DNA from: Larsenimonas rhizosphaerae
Lineage (GTDB): Bacteria > Pseudomonadota > Gammaproteobacteria > Pseudomonadales > Halomonadaceae
Assembly (NCBI RefSeq): GCF_023700005.1
Contig: NZ_JAMLJK010000001.1
Span: 1,533,096 to 1,597,095 of the forward strand
DNA length: 64,000 bases
Direction of reading: 5' to 3'
A program made the position numbers and the translations under genes. Under the pieces are notes generated by a model, which worked only from the letters and a program-made list of their open reading frames with translations, was not told the DNA's origin and ran no database searches. Of the stretch, positions 36,064 to 44,361 are shown piece by piece (position 1 is the first letter of the stretch; the number at the start of each line of letters is the position of its first letter).

Positions 36064-36186
36064 TCAGCTGCGACCTTTTGAATGCCCGATGTTCCAGTGC
36101 ACCACGGCGTGGCCGATATAGGCAGGTCGTGCACGGATAAGGTGCGTGTCAAACTGGTTGCTGCAGGCGGGGCAGGGAGTGCGCAG
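36064..36186 (-). CDS. 40-codon Cys/His-rich ORF lacking a standard start codon
   Basis: Reading from a CTG at 36186 gives RTPCPACSNQFDTHLIRARP, then AYIGHAVVHWNIGHSKGRS and a stop. The CPAC pair followed by regularly placed His residues looks like a small zinc-binding protein, too ordered for chance. No in-frame ATG, GTG or TTG exists between the tRNA terminator (36191-36222) and this segment. An ATG at 36190 is out of frame by one base, so a frameshift or non-standard start is possible. It may be a pseudogene. It lies between the MHS transporter and the tRNA-Ser gene. Confidence 0.4.
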   Translation of the reverse strand: MRTPCPACSNQFDTHLIRARPAYIGHAVVHWNIGHSKGRS

Positions 36187-36190
36187 GCAT

Positions 36191-36224
36191 AAAAAAGGCC
36201 CTGAATCATCAGGGCCTTTTTTAT
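36191..36224. terminator. Terminator of the first tRNA-Ser gene
   Basis: AAAAAAGGCCCTGA-ATCA-TCAGGGCCTTTTTT, a long stem with A and T runs on both sides, 7 bp past the CCA end of the minus-strand tRNA. Confidence 0.88.
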
Positions 36225-36230
36225 ATAAAC

Positions 36231-36321
36231 TGGCGGAGGGACAGGGATTCGAACCCTGGAAGGGCTATAAACCCTTGCCGGTTTTCAAGACCGGTGCATT
36301 CAACCGCTCTGCCATCCCTCC
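36231..36321 (-). tRNA. tRNA-Ser (UGA anticodon), copy 1
   Basis: Acceptor GGAGGGA pairs with TCCCTCC, followed by discriminator G and an encoded CCA. The anticodon loop CTTGAAA gives UGA (36285-36287), and a long variable arm AAGGGTTTATAGCCCTT marks class II tRNA-Ser. Length 91. Identical to copy 2. It reads UCN codons, mainly UCA. Confidence 0.97.
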
Positions 36322-36449
36322 GAATACGGGTGCGTACACTAACACGCTATATTGCTGTACGCAATTTTAAAACGCCACGGTTGCTTCATGAGTAGTGATT
36401 CAGAGGGGTATTTCATATGCCATTAAAAAAAGAGCGAGGCCGAAACGAA

Positions 36450-36484
36450 AATGCCCCGAGTCGATAGGATCGATTCGGGGCATT
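36450..36484 (-). terminator. Terminator of the second tRNA-Ser gene
   Basis: AATGCCCCGA/TCGGGGCATT stem followed on the minus strand by TTTTCG, 12 bp past the second tRNA. Between it and copy 1 (36322-36449) I see no gene. Confidence 0.75.
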
Positions 36485-36495
36485 GGTGTTCGAGG

Positions 36496-36586
36496 TGGCG
36501 GAGGGACAGGGATTCGAACCCTGGAAGGGCTATAAACCCTTGCCGGTTTTCAAGACCGGTGCATTCAACCGCTCTGCCATCCCTCC
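36496..36586 (-). tRNA. tRNA-Ser (UGA anticodon), copy 2
   Basis: Base-for-base the same 91-nt gene as copy 1, including CCA; anticodon at 36550-36552. The flanks differ completely, and each copy has its own terminator, so they are separate transcription units. Confidence 0.97.
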
Positions 36587-36737
36587 GTCTCACGGCGATG
36601 CATGCTACCAGCTTGTCTGCACGCGTCAAGTATCTTTTTAACGATCATGGACTTAACCGGTGTTGAATGGTGGCTTGCGCCGGGTGCAGCCTCGTAGCAT
36701 GCTGGATGGTAGAAACCGGTACTATGGGAGCATTACC

Positions 36738-37409
36738 ATGAACGAGCGTTACCATGTTGCGCAGTCTGAAGCCCGGCAGGAGGTCAGTCCGGCTTACAAG
36801 GTGCTTCGCAATACTTACATGCTGCTGGCGCTGACTCTGGCCTTTTCGGCAGTTACTGCAGGCGTTGCCATGTCGATGGGCGTGGCTCATTTGAACATCT
36901 TTGTATTTTTCATCGGGGCCTACGGCCTGATGTTTCTGGTTCACAAGCTCAAGAATTCCTCGGCAGGGCTGCTGGCCATCTTTGCCTTTACAGGCTTCAT
37001 GGGCTTTACCCTGGGCCCCATTCTGACAAGTTATCTGACCCTGTCGAATGGCGCGCAGTTGATCATGACGGCGCTGGGGATGACGGCCACGACCTTCATC
37101 GGACTGTCAGCGGTGGTTCTGATCACCAAAAAGGATTTCAGCTTTCTTTCCAACTTCCTGATGGCGGGAGCAATCGTTTTGGTGGTGGCCATGCTGGTGG
37201 CCATGATCTTCAATATTTCCGGTCTGGCGCTGGCGGTTTCGGCAGGCTTTGTGCTGTTCTCGAGTGCGATGATCCTGTTTGAAACCAGTCAGATCATCCA
37301 CGGGGGGGAGCGTAATTACATTCTGGCGACCCTCGGTTTATACTTGTCGATCTACAACCTGTTTGTCAGCCTGTTGTCGATTCTGGGCGTGGTGTCCGGC
37401 GACGACTGA
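36738..37409 (+). CDS. yccA: Bax inhibitor-1 / YccA-family membrane protein
   Basis: The 223-residue, seven-helix inner-membrane protein has family segments NTYMLLALTLAFSAVTAGVA near residue 25, TGFMGFTLGPILTSYL near 90, and FETSQIIHGGERNYI near 190. E. coli YccA inhibits the FtsH protease under stress. The start at 36738 has a GGGAG site; the longer frame upstream lacks one. It precedes the tus genes, the same order as in Pseudomonas and Escherichia, but is separated from tusD by a terminator. Confidence 0.92.
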   Translation: MNERYHVAQSEARQEVSPAYKVLRNTYMLLALTLAFSAVTAGVAMSMGVAHLNIFVFFIGAYGLMFLVHKLKNSSAGLLAIFAFTGFMGFTLGPILTSYLTLSNGAQLIMTALGMTATTFIGLSAVVLITKKDFSFLSNFLMAGAIVLVVAMLVAMIFNISGLALAVSAGFVLFSSAMILFETSQIIHGGERNYILATLGLYLSIYNLFVSLLSILGVVSGDD

Positions 37410-37432
37410 TGATGCGGTTTGATCATTCTGCG

Positions 37433-37467
37433 CAACAAGGCCCCTTTGATGGGGTCTTGTTGTTTTT
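37433..37467 (+). terminator. Terminator after yccA
   Basis: CAACAAGGCCCC-TTTGAT-GGGGTCTTGTTG followed by TTTTT. Confidence 0.88.
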
Positions 37468-37537
37468 GGACAGAGACTTTTTGACCGGGTAGCGTCAGGG
37501 GCTCAGGCTTCTTTCGCCCCATGGCAGTGAGGTTACC

Positions 37538-37930
37538 TTGAACTATACGCTGGTGGTTTACGGGGCGCCCTACAGCACTCAGGCGTCGCATTCGGCGTTG
37601 CGCCTTGCCGAGGCGTTGCCCGCGCAGGGGCATCGTGTGACGACGGTTTTTTTCTACCATGATGGTGTTCACAATGGCTCGTCGCTGATGCAGCCGCCTC
37701 AGGATGAACCTCATCTTCTGACGCGCTGGCGAGCACTGCATGCCGATCAGCAGTGTGAATTGCTGGTCTGTGTGGCGGCGGCAGTCAAGCGTGGCATCCA
37801 TGACGCCTCGGAGGCGACGCGCCATGGCCATGAGGCACATGCGCTGGAAGCGCCCTTTGAATTGACAGGCGTGGGGCAGTTGCTTGTCGCTTCGCAACAC
37901 AGTGATCGCACGGTAACCTTTGCACCATGA
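37538..37930 (+). CDS. tusD: Sulfurtransferase TusD
   Basis: DsrE-family subunit of the TusBCD complex, which relays persulfide sulfur from TusA to TusE for 2-thiolation of tRNA wobble uridine. The 130-residue protein starts at a TTG (GAGG six bases before it) reading NYTLVVYGAPYSTQAS, and carries the conserved Cys in LLVCVAAAVKRGI near residue 78, the sulfur-accepting residue. Its stop overlaps tusC as ATGA. The start codon is non-ATG but well supported. Confidence 0.93.
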   Translation: MNYTLVVYGAPYSTQASHSALRLAEALPAQGHRVTTVFFYHDGVHNGSSLMQPPQDEPHLLTRWRALHADQQCELLVCVAAAVKRGIHDASEATRHGHEAHALEAPFELTGVGQLLVASQHSDRTVTFAP

Positions 37931-38277
37931 CACGAAAAACACTGATCATTGTTCGTCATCCCCCCCACGGTAGCAGCTGGGCGCGAGAGGGTATCGAGGT
38001 GGTACTGGTTGGCGGTGCGCTGGGCGTGCCGGTGGATGTGCTGTTCGACGGCGATGGCATCTTTTGCCTGCTGCAAGGCCAGGAGGCCGGTGCACTGGGG
38101 CAAAAGGGCACGTTGCCCATGCTCAAGGCGTTCCCGATGTACGATATCGACACGGTGCTGGTGAGTCGTCCGGCGCTTGAAGCTCGAGGGCTGAAGGCTG
38201 ACGCGCTGGCCATTGATGGTGACGTGGTCGAACCTCGTGACTGTCTGGCCCATTATCATTCCATTTTGACGTTCTAG
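37927..38277 (+). CDS. tusC: TusC, TusBCD complex subunit
   Basis: The 116-residue DsrF-like subunit contains IIVRHPPHGSSWAREGIEVVL (an early acidic/basic loop), VDVLFDGDGIFCLL and FPMYDIDTVLVSRPALEARGL. The gene order and length fix the identity. It forms the TusBCD hexamer with its neighbours. Translation is coupled to tusD through a 4-bp overlap. Confidence 0.9.
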   Translation: MTRKTLIIVRHPPHGSSWAREGIEVVLVGGALGVPVDVLFDGDGIFCLLQGQEAGALGQKGTLPMLKAFPMYDIDTVLVSRPALEARGLKADALAIDGDVVEPRDCLAHYHSILTF

Positions 38278-38281
38278 GCTC

Positions 38282-38566
38282 ATGATTCTGCATATTCTCA
38301 ATCGCAGCGCCTTTGGTTCCCGTGTTCCTGATGACATGGCTTCGGCGCTGTTGCCCGGTGACACCGTCATCCTGATCGAGGATGGGGTCTTCACCGGCAT
38401 GGCGCCTGATTATTCACGCATCGAGACCGTACGCTGGCATGCCTTGCGTGAAGATGCCGTTTCCCGTGGGGTGGCGGGTCGTATGCCCGATGATGTTCAT
38501 CTGGTGGACGTTGACGGGTTCATTCGCCTGACCGCCGAGGCCACATCCACCATCAGCTGGTTCTAG
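38282..38566 (+). CDS. tusB: TusB, TusBCD complex subunit
   Basis: The 94-residue DsrH-like subunit begins MILHILNRSAFGSRVP and has DTVILIEDGVFTGMAP near residue 38, a typical TusB pattern. Five bases follow the tusC stop. Its persulfide Cys is absent, as is common in TusB. It precedes tusE by 2 bp. Confidence 0.88.
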   Translation: MILHILNRSAFGSRVPDDMASALLPGDTVILIEDGVFTGMAPDYSRIETVRWHALREDAVSRGVAGRMPDDVHLVDVDGFIRLTAEATSTISWF

Positions 38567-38568
38567 TC

Positions 38569-38922
38569 ATGACACATGCCAACGCAGCAACGTTTATCGA
38601 TGTTCAGGGCGTGAGTGTCGCGCTGGACAGTGAGGGATGTCTGGTGGATCGAACCCAGTGGTCCCGTTCCGTGGCCGAGGCCATGGCTGCACGGGAAGGC
38701 CGTGAACTGACGTCGGCGCACTGGGAGGTACTGAACGTCATTCGTGATTTCTACGCCACTTATGAGCTGTCACCGGCGATGCGGCCACTGGTCAAGGCCA
38801 CGGCGCTGGCACTTGGAGCCGAGAAGGGACGTTCCATTTATCTGATGCGGCTGTTTCCTGACAGCCCAGCTCGCGTGGCGGCGCGGCTTGCCGGGCTGCC
38901 CAAGCCCGATAACTGTCTCTGA
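38569..38922 (+). CDS. tusE: TusE/DsrC-family sulfur carrier
   Basis: The 117-residue carrier accepts persulfide from TusBCD and passes it to MnmA. It has the helix-turn-helix-like DsrC fold with HWEVLNVIRDFYATYELSPAMRPLV near residue 50 and the C-terminal swinging arm LPKPDNCL with the reactive penultimate Cys. Only one arm Cys is present, as in TusE, whereas dissimilatory DsrC has two. Last sulfur-relay gene of the operon; acpH follows 3 bp later. Confidence 0.93.
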   Translation: MTHANAATFIDVQGVSVALDSEGCLVDRTQWSRSVAEAMAAREGRELTSAHWEVLNVIRDFYATYELSPAMRPLVKATALALGAEKGRSIYLMRLFPDSPARVAARLAGLPKPDNCL

Positions 38923-38925
38923 CTC

Positions 38926-39522
38926 ATGAATTTTCTGGGACACGCCGTAGTCGCGCAGCATGGCAGTGATGCCTTCCTGCTGGGCAATCTGATTGCTGAT
39001 GGGGTGAAGGGAGCGCTGCCGACCTCAGGCTGGCCGTCAGACGTCATTGACGGGATGCGATGCCATCGCGAAATTGATGCGTGGATTGATCACCATCCGG
39101 CCGTGATGGCACTCAAGCCCCGGGTACCACCCGCCACCCGCCGGGTGGCCGGTATCGGTCTTGACATGATCTGGGATCACTTTCTGGCTCGCGACATGCT
39201 GGATCCTTCCCTTCAGGTGCCAGAACTGCAGCCTGCCCTGATGGATCGAGTCTATGACACTCTGACCGAGCATGAAGCGCTGATCCCGCCTGCCATGAAG
39301 CCAATGTTCGAAGCCCTTGTTCGTGAGCGCTGGCTGGAATCCTATGCCCGCTACACCACGACATGTCATGCCATCGGACGCATTGGATTGCGGCTTCGCG
39401 GAGAGAATCGGCTTCAACAGCTGACGCCCTGGCTGATAAGGGAGCAGGCACTGCTTGAAGCAACCTATCATGAGCTGTGGCCCGACCTGTTGCGCCGGGC
39501 CACTGCCGTGAAGGGTGGCTGA
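38926..39522 (+). CDS. acpH: Acyl carrier protein phosphodiesterase
   Basis: HD-type family (DUF479) that removes 4'-phosphopantetheine from holo-ACP. The 198-residue protein has MNFLGHAVVAQHG with GNLIADGVKG, HREIDAWIDHHPAV near residue 47 and DMIWDHFLARD near residue 83, whose His/Asp residues form the metal site. It sits directly after tusE with only 3 bp between them, so it is probably co-transcribed, although the functions are unrelated. Confidence 0.9.
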   Translation: MNFLGHAVVAQHGSDAFLLGNLIADGVKGALPTSGWPSDVIDGMRCHREIDAWIDHHPAVMALKPRVPPATRRVAGIGLDMIWDHFLARDMLDPSLQVPELQPALMDRVYDTLTEHEALIPPAMKPMFEALVRERWLESYARYTTTCHAIGRIGLRLRGENRLQQLTPWLIREQALLEATYHELWPDLLRRATAVKGG

Positions 39523-39525
39523 TGG

Positions 39526-40710
39526 TCAGCCGGGCAGTTCGAGGCAGGTAATGTCATCTCCGGGCTGTATATGCCGGTGTGGGTCGATCACGGCCAGTGC
39601 GGTTGCATCGACACAGGAGCTCAGCATGGAAGAGTCCTGAGCACCGGTTAGATGTGCCTTGCCATGCTCGTCGATGACAACCCGCAGATAGTGGCATCGA
39701 GCATTCGTGCGGGTCTCGAAGCCGGCGCTGACCGTTCTCTTGCGCAACTGCGACATGGCCGGACACCCCAGCATGCTGCCGATGAGCGGCCGCAGGAACA
39801 GGTAGCTGCTGACAAATCCTGACACCGGATTACCTGCCAGGCCGATCACGGCAGTATTGCCGATATGACCCAGGGTCAGTGGCTTGCCAGGTTTCATGGC
39901 CAGCCGCCACATGGCTACCTGACCCACGGCCTCGATCGCATGGCGCACATGATCCTCTTCACCGACCGATACGCCTCCGGCGGTCACGATGATATCCGCC
40001 TGACGAGCGTATTGCTCGAGCGCCTGTCGGCTCGCATCGTACTGATCCGGCAGGTGGTCGATGGCTACCAGCTCCCCACCGAACTGCTCGATCAGTGCCG
40101 CAAGCTGATAGCGGTTGCTGTTGTAGATTTGCCCTTCGGCAAGTGCTCTGCCCGGCAGGATGACTTCATCACCGCTGGTCAACAGGGCGATACGCGGCCG
40201 TTGCACTACGGTAATTTCCCCCAGCCCCTGACTGGCCAGAAGGCCGAGCGCGGCAGGGGTGATGCAGGCACCCGCTGCCAGCAACCGGTTACCCCGACGA
40301 AGTTCTCCGCCCTGTTGACGGATATTGTTGCTGACGGGCAGGTCGGCGGCAAATACCGCCTGGCCCTCGTTTGTTATTTCGACCTGCTCCTGCATGATGA
40401 CGGTATCTGCGCCTTCGGGCAGACGTGCACCGGTAAAAATGCGGGCACAGGTGCCTGCTTCAAGTGGAGACGGTGCATGGCCGGCCGGAATGCGCTGGCT
40501 GACGGTCAGGGCCTGACCACCATCTCGCGCTCTCAGGGCGTAGCCGTCCATGGCGCTGTTGTCGAACGGTGGCATGTCGATGGTGGCGTGAATATCGCAG
40601 GCCAGTACACGCCCGGTGGCCCTGTGCAGCAGGCATTGCTCGTTTGGCATACGCCGGGCCAGAGACAGCGTAGCGTTCAGGGCCTCATCGACACTGTGCA
40701 ATTCAGCCAT
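39526..40710 (-). CDS. moeA: Molybdopterin molybdenumtransferase MoeA
   Basis: Inserts molybdate into adenylylated molybdopterin. The protein of about 394 residues has MPPFDNSAMDGYALRA near residue 45, ARIFTGARLPEGADTVIMQE near residue 85, the central GPHN-like TSGDEVILPG, and TAGGVSVGEEDHV, then MKPGKPLTLGHIG and GLAGNPVSGFVSSYLF. The start at 40710 ([11 protein letters not shown]) is chosen; a further in-frame ATG at 40743 would overlap moaB by 41 bp. It overlaps the moaB stop by 8 bp. The last gene of a DUF1244-moaB-moeA chain. Confidence 0.95.
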   Translation of the reverse strand: MAELHSVDEALNATLSLARRMPNEQCLLHRATGRVLACDIHATIDMPPFDNSAMDGYALRARDGGQALTVSQRIPAGHAPSPLEAGTCARIFTGARLPEGADTVIMQEQVEITNEGQAVFAADLPVSNNIRQQGGELRRGNRLLAAGACITPAALGLLASQGLGEITVVQRPRIALLTSGDEVILPGRALAEGQIYNSNRYQLAALIEQFGGELVAIDHLPDQYDASRQALEQYARQADIIVTAGGVSVGEEDHVRHAIEAVGQVAMWRLAMKPGKPLTLGHIGNTAVIGLAGNPVSGFVSSYLFLRPLIGSMLGCPAMSQLRKRTVSAGFETRTNARCHYLRVVIDEHGKAHLTGAQDSSMLSSCVDATALAVIDPHRHIQPGDDITCLELPG

Positions 40711-41221
40711 GATGGCCGCTTCCGCCGTTGACCAGGTTGGCAAAGTTGCAGGGCTGATGACGACTGTCGAGCTGTTCGATCAGAATCTGCTCCCACCCGG
40801 TGCGGCAGGCATTTGTCGAGCCTGGCAGCGCAAATATCAGCGTGTGATTGACAAATCCTGCCACGCAGCGGCTTTGCAGGGTCGAACTGCCCACTTCCTT
40901 GCGAGACAGCTGACGAAACAGCTCGCCAAAGCCCGGGATGGGTTGATCAAACAATGGCTCCAGCGCATCCGGAGTAGTGTCTCGACCGGTGAACCCGGTG
41001 CCACCGGTGGTAATGATCACGTTGATGGCCGGATCGGCAATCCAGCAGGATACGTCGGCCCGAATGCGGTAGACATCGTCAGCAACGATACGCCGCTCGG
41101 CACAGCGGTGGCCGGCATTGGTCAGCGCGGCTTCAAGATAATCGCCCGACCCGTCATTTTCGGTGGTGCGGGTATCCGAGACCGTCAATATGGCCACGTT
41201 CAGGGGCATGAAGTCTTTCAT
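40703..41221 (-). CDS. moaB: Molybdopterin adenylyltransferase-type protein MoaB
   Basis: The 172-residue protein has the MoCF family core: [23 protein letters not shown] near the N-terminus, [25 protein letters not shown] near residue 75, then [12 protein letters not shown] and [16 protein letters not shown]. It adenylates molybdopterin before MoeA adds Mo. The start at 41221 (MKDFMPLNV) overlaps the DUF1244 stop by ATGA; a longer frame upstream is not real. The pair moaB-moeA supports molybdoenzymes encoded elsewhere. Confidence 0.94.
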   Translation of the reverse strand: MKDFMPLNVAILTVSDTRTTENDGSGDYLEAALTNAGHRCAERRIVADDVYRIRADVSCWIADPAINVIITTGGTGFTGRDTTPDALEPLFDQPIPGFGELFRQLSRKEVGSSTLQSRCVAGFVNHTLIFALPGSTNACRTGWEQILIEQLDSRHQPCNFANLVNGGSGHHG

Positions 41222-41541
41222 GAGTCGGTCCGGCTCCTTTGTTGCTGACGTGCGTCGAGGGCATTCAATTGTTCGGGAGTGGCATCGGCCTGGTACAGTG
41301 ATTTCCATTGCGAATAGGGCATGCCATAGACGTATTCTCGAGCGGTGTCGTAATCGATGGAAACCCCCTGGCGCTCCCCGGCAGCAACCAGCCACTTTGA
41401 CAGGCAGTTGCGGCAGAAGTCGGCCAGAATCATCAGGTCGATATTCTGAACGTCCTTGTTGGCATCCAGGTGGGCCAATAGCTGCCGAAAGGCATCGGCC
41501 TCCATGGCCTGGCGAGTGTCATCAGGCAGGGAATTGATCAT
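41218..41541 (-). CDS. DUF1244-family protein
   Basis: The 107-residue product carries the DUF1244 hallmark: VQNIDLMILADFCRNCLSKWL near residue 40, with the CRNCL pair, then YDTAREYVYGMPYSQWKSLYQ. Members are small cytosolic helical proteins of unknown function, common in proteobacteria. The start at 41541 (MINSLPDDTRQ) is preceded by AGGAT. It is the first gene of the unit leading into moaB and moeA, and divergent from the APC permease. Confidence 0.87.
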   Translation of the reverse strand: MINSLPDDTRQAMEADAFRQLLAHLDANKDVQNIDLMILADFCRNCLSKWLVAAGERQGVSIDYDTAREYVYGMPYSQWKSLYQADATPEQLNALDARQQQRSRTDS

Positions 41542-41807
41542 CAGAAGAATCCTTTTCGTCGATAGGAATATCAGGCCCAGTGTAGCGTGGCTGGTGGGTG
41601 ACTCAACCGCCTCATTCCTTAGAGAGTCTGCGGTGTGCAATTTTTTATACAAAATAAGCCTGAAAAGGCCGTGCGAAGCTCTTAAAGGCTTGATTATTGG
41701 CAGGTGTGGCTATTATGTTGCACGTGGCTGTGCTTCTCCTTCCGGAAGGCACTGCCTGGACGCACCACACAACAACATATCTACAACTACACAATAATGG
41801 AGTTGCC

Positions 41808-43211
41808 ATGTCGTCATCCAATGAATCAAGTGACCTGGTGCGCGTGCTGGCCCGAAAGGACGTATTGGCACTGGCTTTCGGTGCCATGATCGGCTGGGGA
41901 TGGATCGTGCTGACCGGTAATTTTATCGTCAATGCCGGAAGCATGGGGGCCATCGTAGCCTTTCTGATCGGTGGTGCTGCCGTCGTGCTGGTCGGTTTGA
42001 CTTATGCCGAGCTTGCTGCCGCCATGCCGAAGGTGGGTGGGGAGCATGTGTACAGTTATCGGGCGCTGGGGCACTTTGCCTCCTTTATCTGTACCTGGAG
42101 TATCGTGCTGGGCTATATCAGCGTGGTGGCGTTTGAAGCCGTGGCGCTGCCTACCGTGGTTGAAAGCCTGTTTCCAGGTTATTCCGTCGGTCATCTGTGG
42201 ACCCTGTCCGGCTGGGACGTGAAACTGACTTGGGTGCTGGTTGGCGTGGTCGGTTCGCTGATCATGATGGCCATCAATTATTTCGGCGTTACCATGGCAG
42301 CGCTGATTCAGCGGCTGGTAACGCTGCTGATTCTGGCGGTGGGGGTCCTGTTCATTACCGGCGCCCTGTTTACCGGTGAGACCACTACACTTCAGCCCCT
42401 TTTTACCGGTGGCTCCGGTGGCATCATGTCGGTCCTGATCATGGTGCCGTTCCTGTTTGTCGGGTTTGACGTCATTCCCCAGGCGGCGGAGGAAATCAAT
42501 CTTCCGTTTCGTGACATCGGCCGTGTGTTGACCCTGTCGGTCATTCTGGCCGTCGTGTGGTATGCGCTGATTGTGTTTGGCACCTCGTTGATGATGCCGG
42601 CTTCTTCCCTGGGTGGCGGCGTGCTGGCGGTGCCTGCGGCCATGGAGCAGGTCTTTCAGGCACCCTGGGCTTCGAAGCTGATGATTCTGGCCGGCGTGGC
42701 AGGCATCATCACCAGCTGGAACGCGTTTTATATCGGTGGGTCACGGGCCATTTATGCTCTGGCGCATGCCGGTATGCTGCCGGCGCCGCTGGCGAAGCTT
42801 CATCCCAAATACCGAACGCCGACCAATGCGATCATTCTGATCGGAGTGCTGTCTAGTCTGGCGCCATTGCTGGGCCGTCCTGCCATGGTCTGGCTTGTCG
42901 ATGCCGGAGGCCTGGGGATCGTGATTGCCTACCTGTTCGTAGCGCTGTCGTTTCTGGTGTTGCGGGTGCGGGAGCCGGACATGCCTCGGCCGTTTTTTGT
43001 TCGTCAGGGCAAGCTGGTAGGCGTTCTGGCCGTGCTCTTATCGATCGGCATGACCGGCCTTTATCTACCGTTCAGCCCCTCGGCACTGACCGGCACCGAA
43101 TGGCTGGTGTTCGGGCTCTGGATGCTGGCGGGGCTGGCGATGTATGTCTGGGCGCTGAAGACCTACGGCAAGGGCTATGCTGAACGGGTCATGACTCGCG
43201 AGTATCACTGA
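41808..43211 (+). CDS. APC-superfamily amino acid permease
   Basis: The 467-residue, 12-helix transporter begins RKDVLALAFGAMIGWGWIVLTG (first APC helix with the GAMIGWG unwound region), then LVGLTYAELAAAMPKVGGEHVYSYRALG near residue 80 and WNAFYIGGSRAIYALAHAGMLPAPLAKLHPKYRTP near residue 310. It resembles the YveA/ethanolamine-type or polyamine groups of APC; the substrate is not clear. The start at 41808 has GGAG upstream. Followed by a strong terminator, it stands alone. Confidence 0.88.
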   Translation: MSSSNESSDLVRVLARKDVLALAFGAMIGWGWIVLTGNFIVNAGSMGAIVAFLIGGAAVVLVGLTYAELAAAMPKVGGEHVYSYRALGHFASFICTWSIVLGYISVVAFEAVALPTVVESLFPGYSVGHLWTLSGWDVKLTWVLVGVVGSLIMMAINYFGVTMAALIQRLVTLLILAVGVLFITGALFTGETTTLQPLFTGGSGGIMSVLIMVPFLFVGFDVIPQAAEEINLPFRDIGRVLTLSVILAVVWYALIVFGTSLMMPASSLGGGVLAVPAAMEQVFQAPWASKLMILAGVAGIITSWNAFYIGGSRAIYALAHAGMLPAPLAKLHPKYRTPTNAIILIGVLSSLAPLLGRPAMVWLVDAGGLGIVIAYLFVALSFLVLRVREPDMPRPFFVRQGKLVGVLAVLLSIGMTGLYLPFSPSALTGTEWLVFGLWMLAGLAMYVWALKTYGKGYAERVMTREYH

Positions 43212-43229
43212 GCGGATCCTGCCTGAAGG

Positions 43230-43258
43230 AAAAAACGCGCCCCCGGGCGCGTTTTTTA
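43230..43258 (+). terminator. Terminator after the APC permease
   Basis: AAAAAACGCGCC-CCC-GGGCGCGTTTTTT. It lies between convergent genes and is likely bidirectional, also serving the minus-strand deacetylase gene. Confidence 0.9.
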
Positions 43259-43308
43259 ATGGAAAATTGATCCCGTCTCGTTGATCGCTCTCGGGACACG
43301 AAGGACGG

Positions 43309-44241
43309 TTATGGGCGCTCCAGCCCGATCATGGCGCTCAGATGGGCATTCACCGACGGGGCCAGACTTTCCAGGTGGTAGCCACCCTCCAGTACTGACA
43401 GTACCCGGCCGTTGGCATGGCGTTCGGCCATGGCCAGTATGTCCCGGGTCAGGTCAAAGTAGTCACCGCTGTCAAAGGCCAGTTCTGTCATGGGGTCATC
43501 ACGGTGGGCATCAAAGCCGGCACTGATGAGAATCAGTTCCGGCCGATGCGCATCAATGCGAGGCATCCACTGGTGAAGGCAGCGATCTCTTGCCTGCTGG
43601 CCTGTACTGCCGGCCGGCAGCGGCAGGCTCTCTACGTTCGGAGCGTTTTCATTGGCGGATGACCAGGGATACAGCCCCTGCTGGTACATGGTGCAAATCA
43701 GTATGTCATGGTTGTGGGCCAGGATATCCAGTGTGCCATTGCACTGGTGGGCATCGATATCAATGATTGCGATGCGCTGGATATCGTAATGCCGGCGCGC
43801 ATAACAGGCTGCCAGCGCTACATTGTTGATCAGGCAAAATCCCATGCCCTGCGCCTTCTCGGCGTGATGGCCGGGGGGGCGTACGGCACAGAATACGTTG
43901 TCCGCCTGATTGCGAAAAAGCTGATTGACGCCCTTTATCACGCCACCGGCAGCGCAGCGAGCCGCGTCCCAGTTATCTGCATTGACCAGGGTTTCCTCAT
44001 CCAGAGCCACCGGGGTGTCGCTGTCTGCAGCATCGGCCAGCAAGGCAAGATAGTCCGAGGTGTGCGCAAGGCGCAGCATATCGGGGGCAACGGGGAGGGC
44101 ATCAAAGTGCTGGAGCTGCCGAGCGACACCGGATAACGCCAGCTGGCGCTCAATGGCGTCCAGACGGCGAGGATGATCCGGGTGCCACGGGGCAATCATG
44201 TGTCGCCGACATTGCCCCGGCAGAATGAACGAGGTGATCAT
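43309..44241 (-). CDS. HDAC/AcuC-family lysine deacetylase
   Basis: The 310-residue arginase-fold deacetylase has CAVRPPGHHAEKAQGMGFCL near residue 125 (tandem His of the charge relay), IDIDAHQCNGTLDIL near 165 (Asp and His zinc ligands), SAGFDAHRDDP near 240 (third ligand), and LEGGYHLESLA with the catalytic Tyr. In many relatives the second motif reads DxDVHHGNG; here Gln and Cys follow the ligand His. The start at 44241 (MITSFILPG) has AGGAAAGG upstream. It is divergent from a PatZ-like acyltransferase, so its likely substrate is the set of proteins that enzyme modifies. Acetylpolyamine deacetylation is an alternative. Confidence 0.9.
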   Translation of the reverse strand: MITSFILPGQCRRHMIAPWHPDHPRRLDAIERQLALSGVARQLQHFDALPVAPDMLRLAHTSDYLALLADAADSDTPVALDEETLVNADNWDAARCAAGGVIKGVNQLFRNQADNVFCAVRPPGHHAEKAQGMGFCLINNVALAACYARRHYDIQRIAIIDIDAHQCNGTLDILAHNHDILICTMYQQGLYPWSSANENAPNVESLPLPAGSTGQQARDRCLHQWMPRIDAHRPELILISAGFDAHRDDPMTELAFDSGDYFDLTRDILAMAERHANGRVLSVLEGGYHLESLAPSVNAHLSAMIGLERP

Positions 44242-44361
44242 GGCCTTTCCTGTGCAGGGTGGATGTGCTGCGCTATCGTGGAAGCTCAAGGCGTTCGAAT
44301 GACCTCCGTGCATCGTCCGGGGTCGTGGTCGTCGAGTGTAGCAGTGCCTGATGAGGTCATG

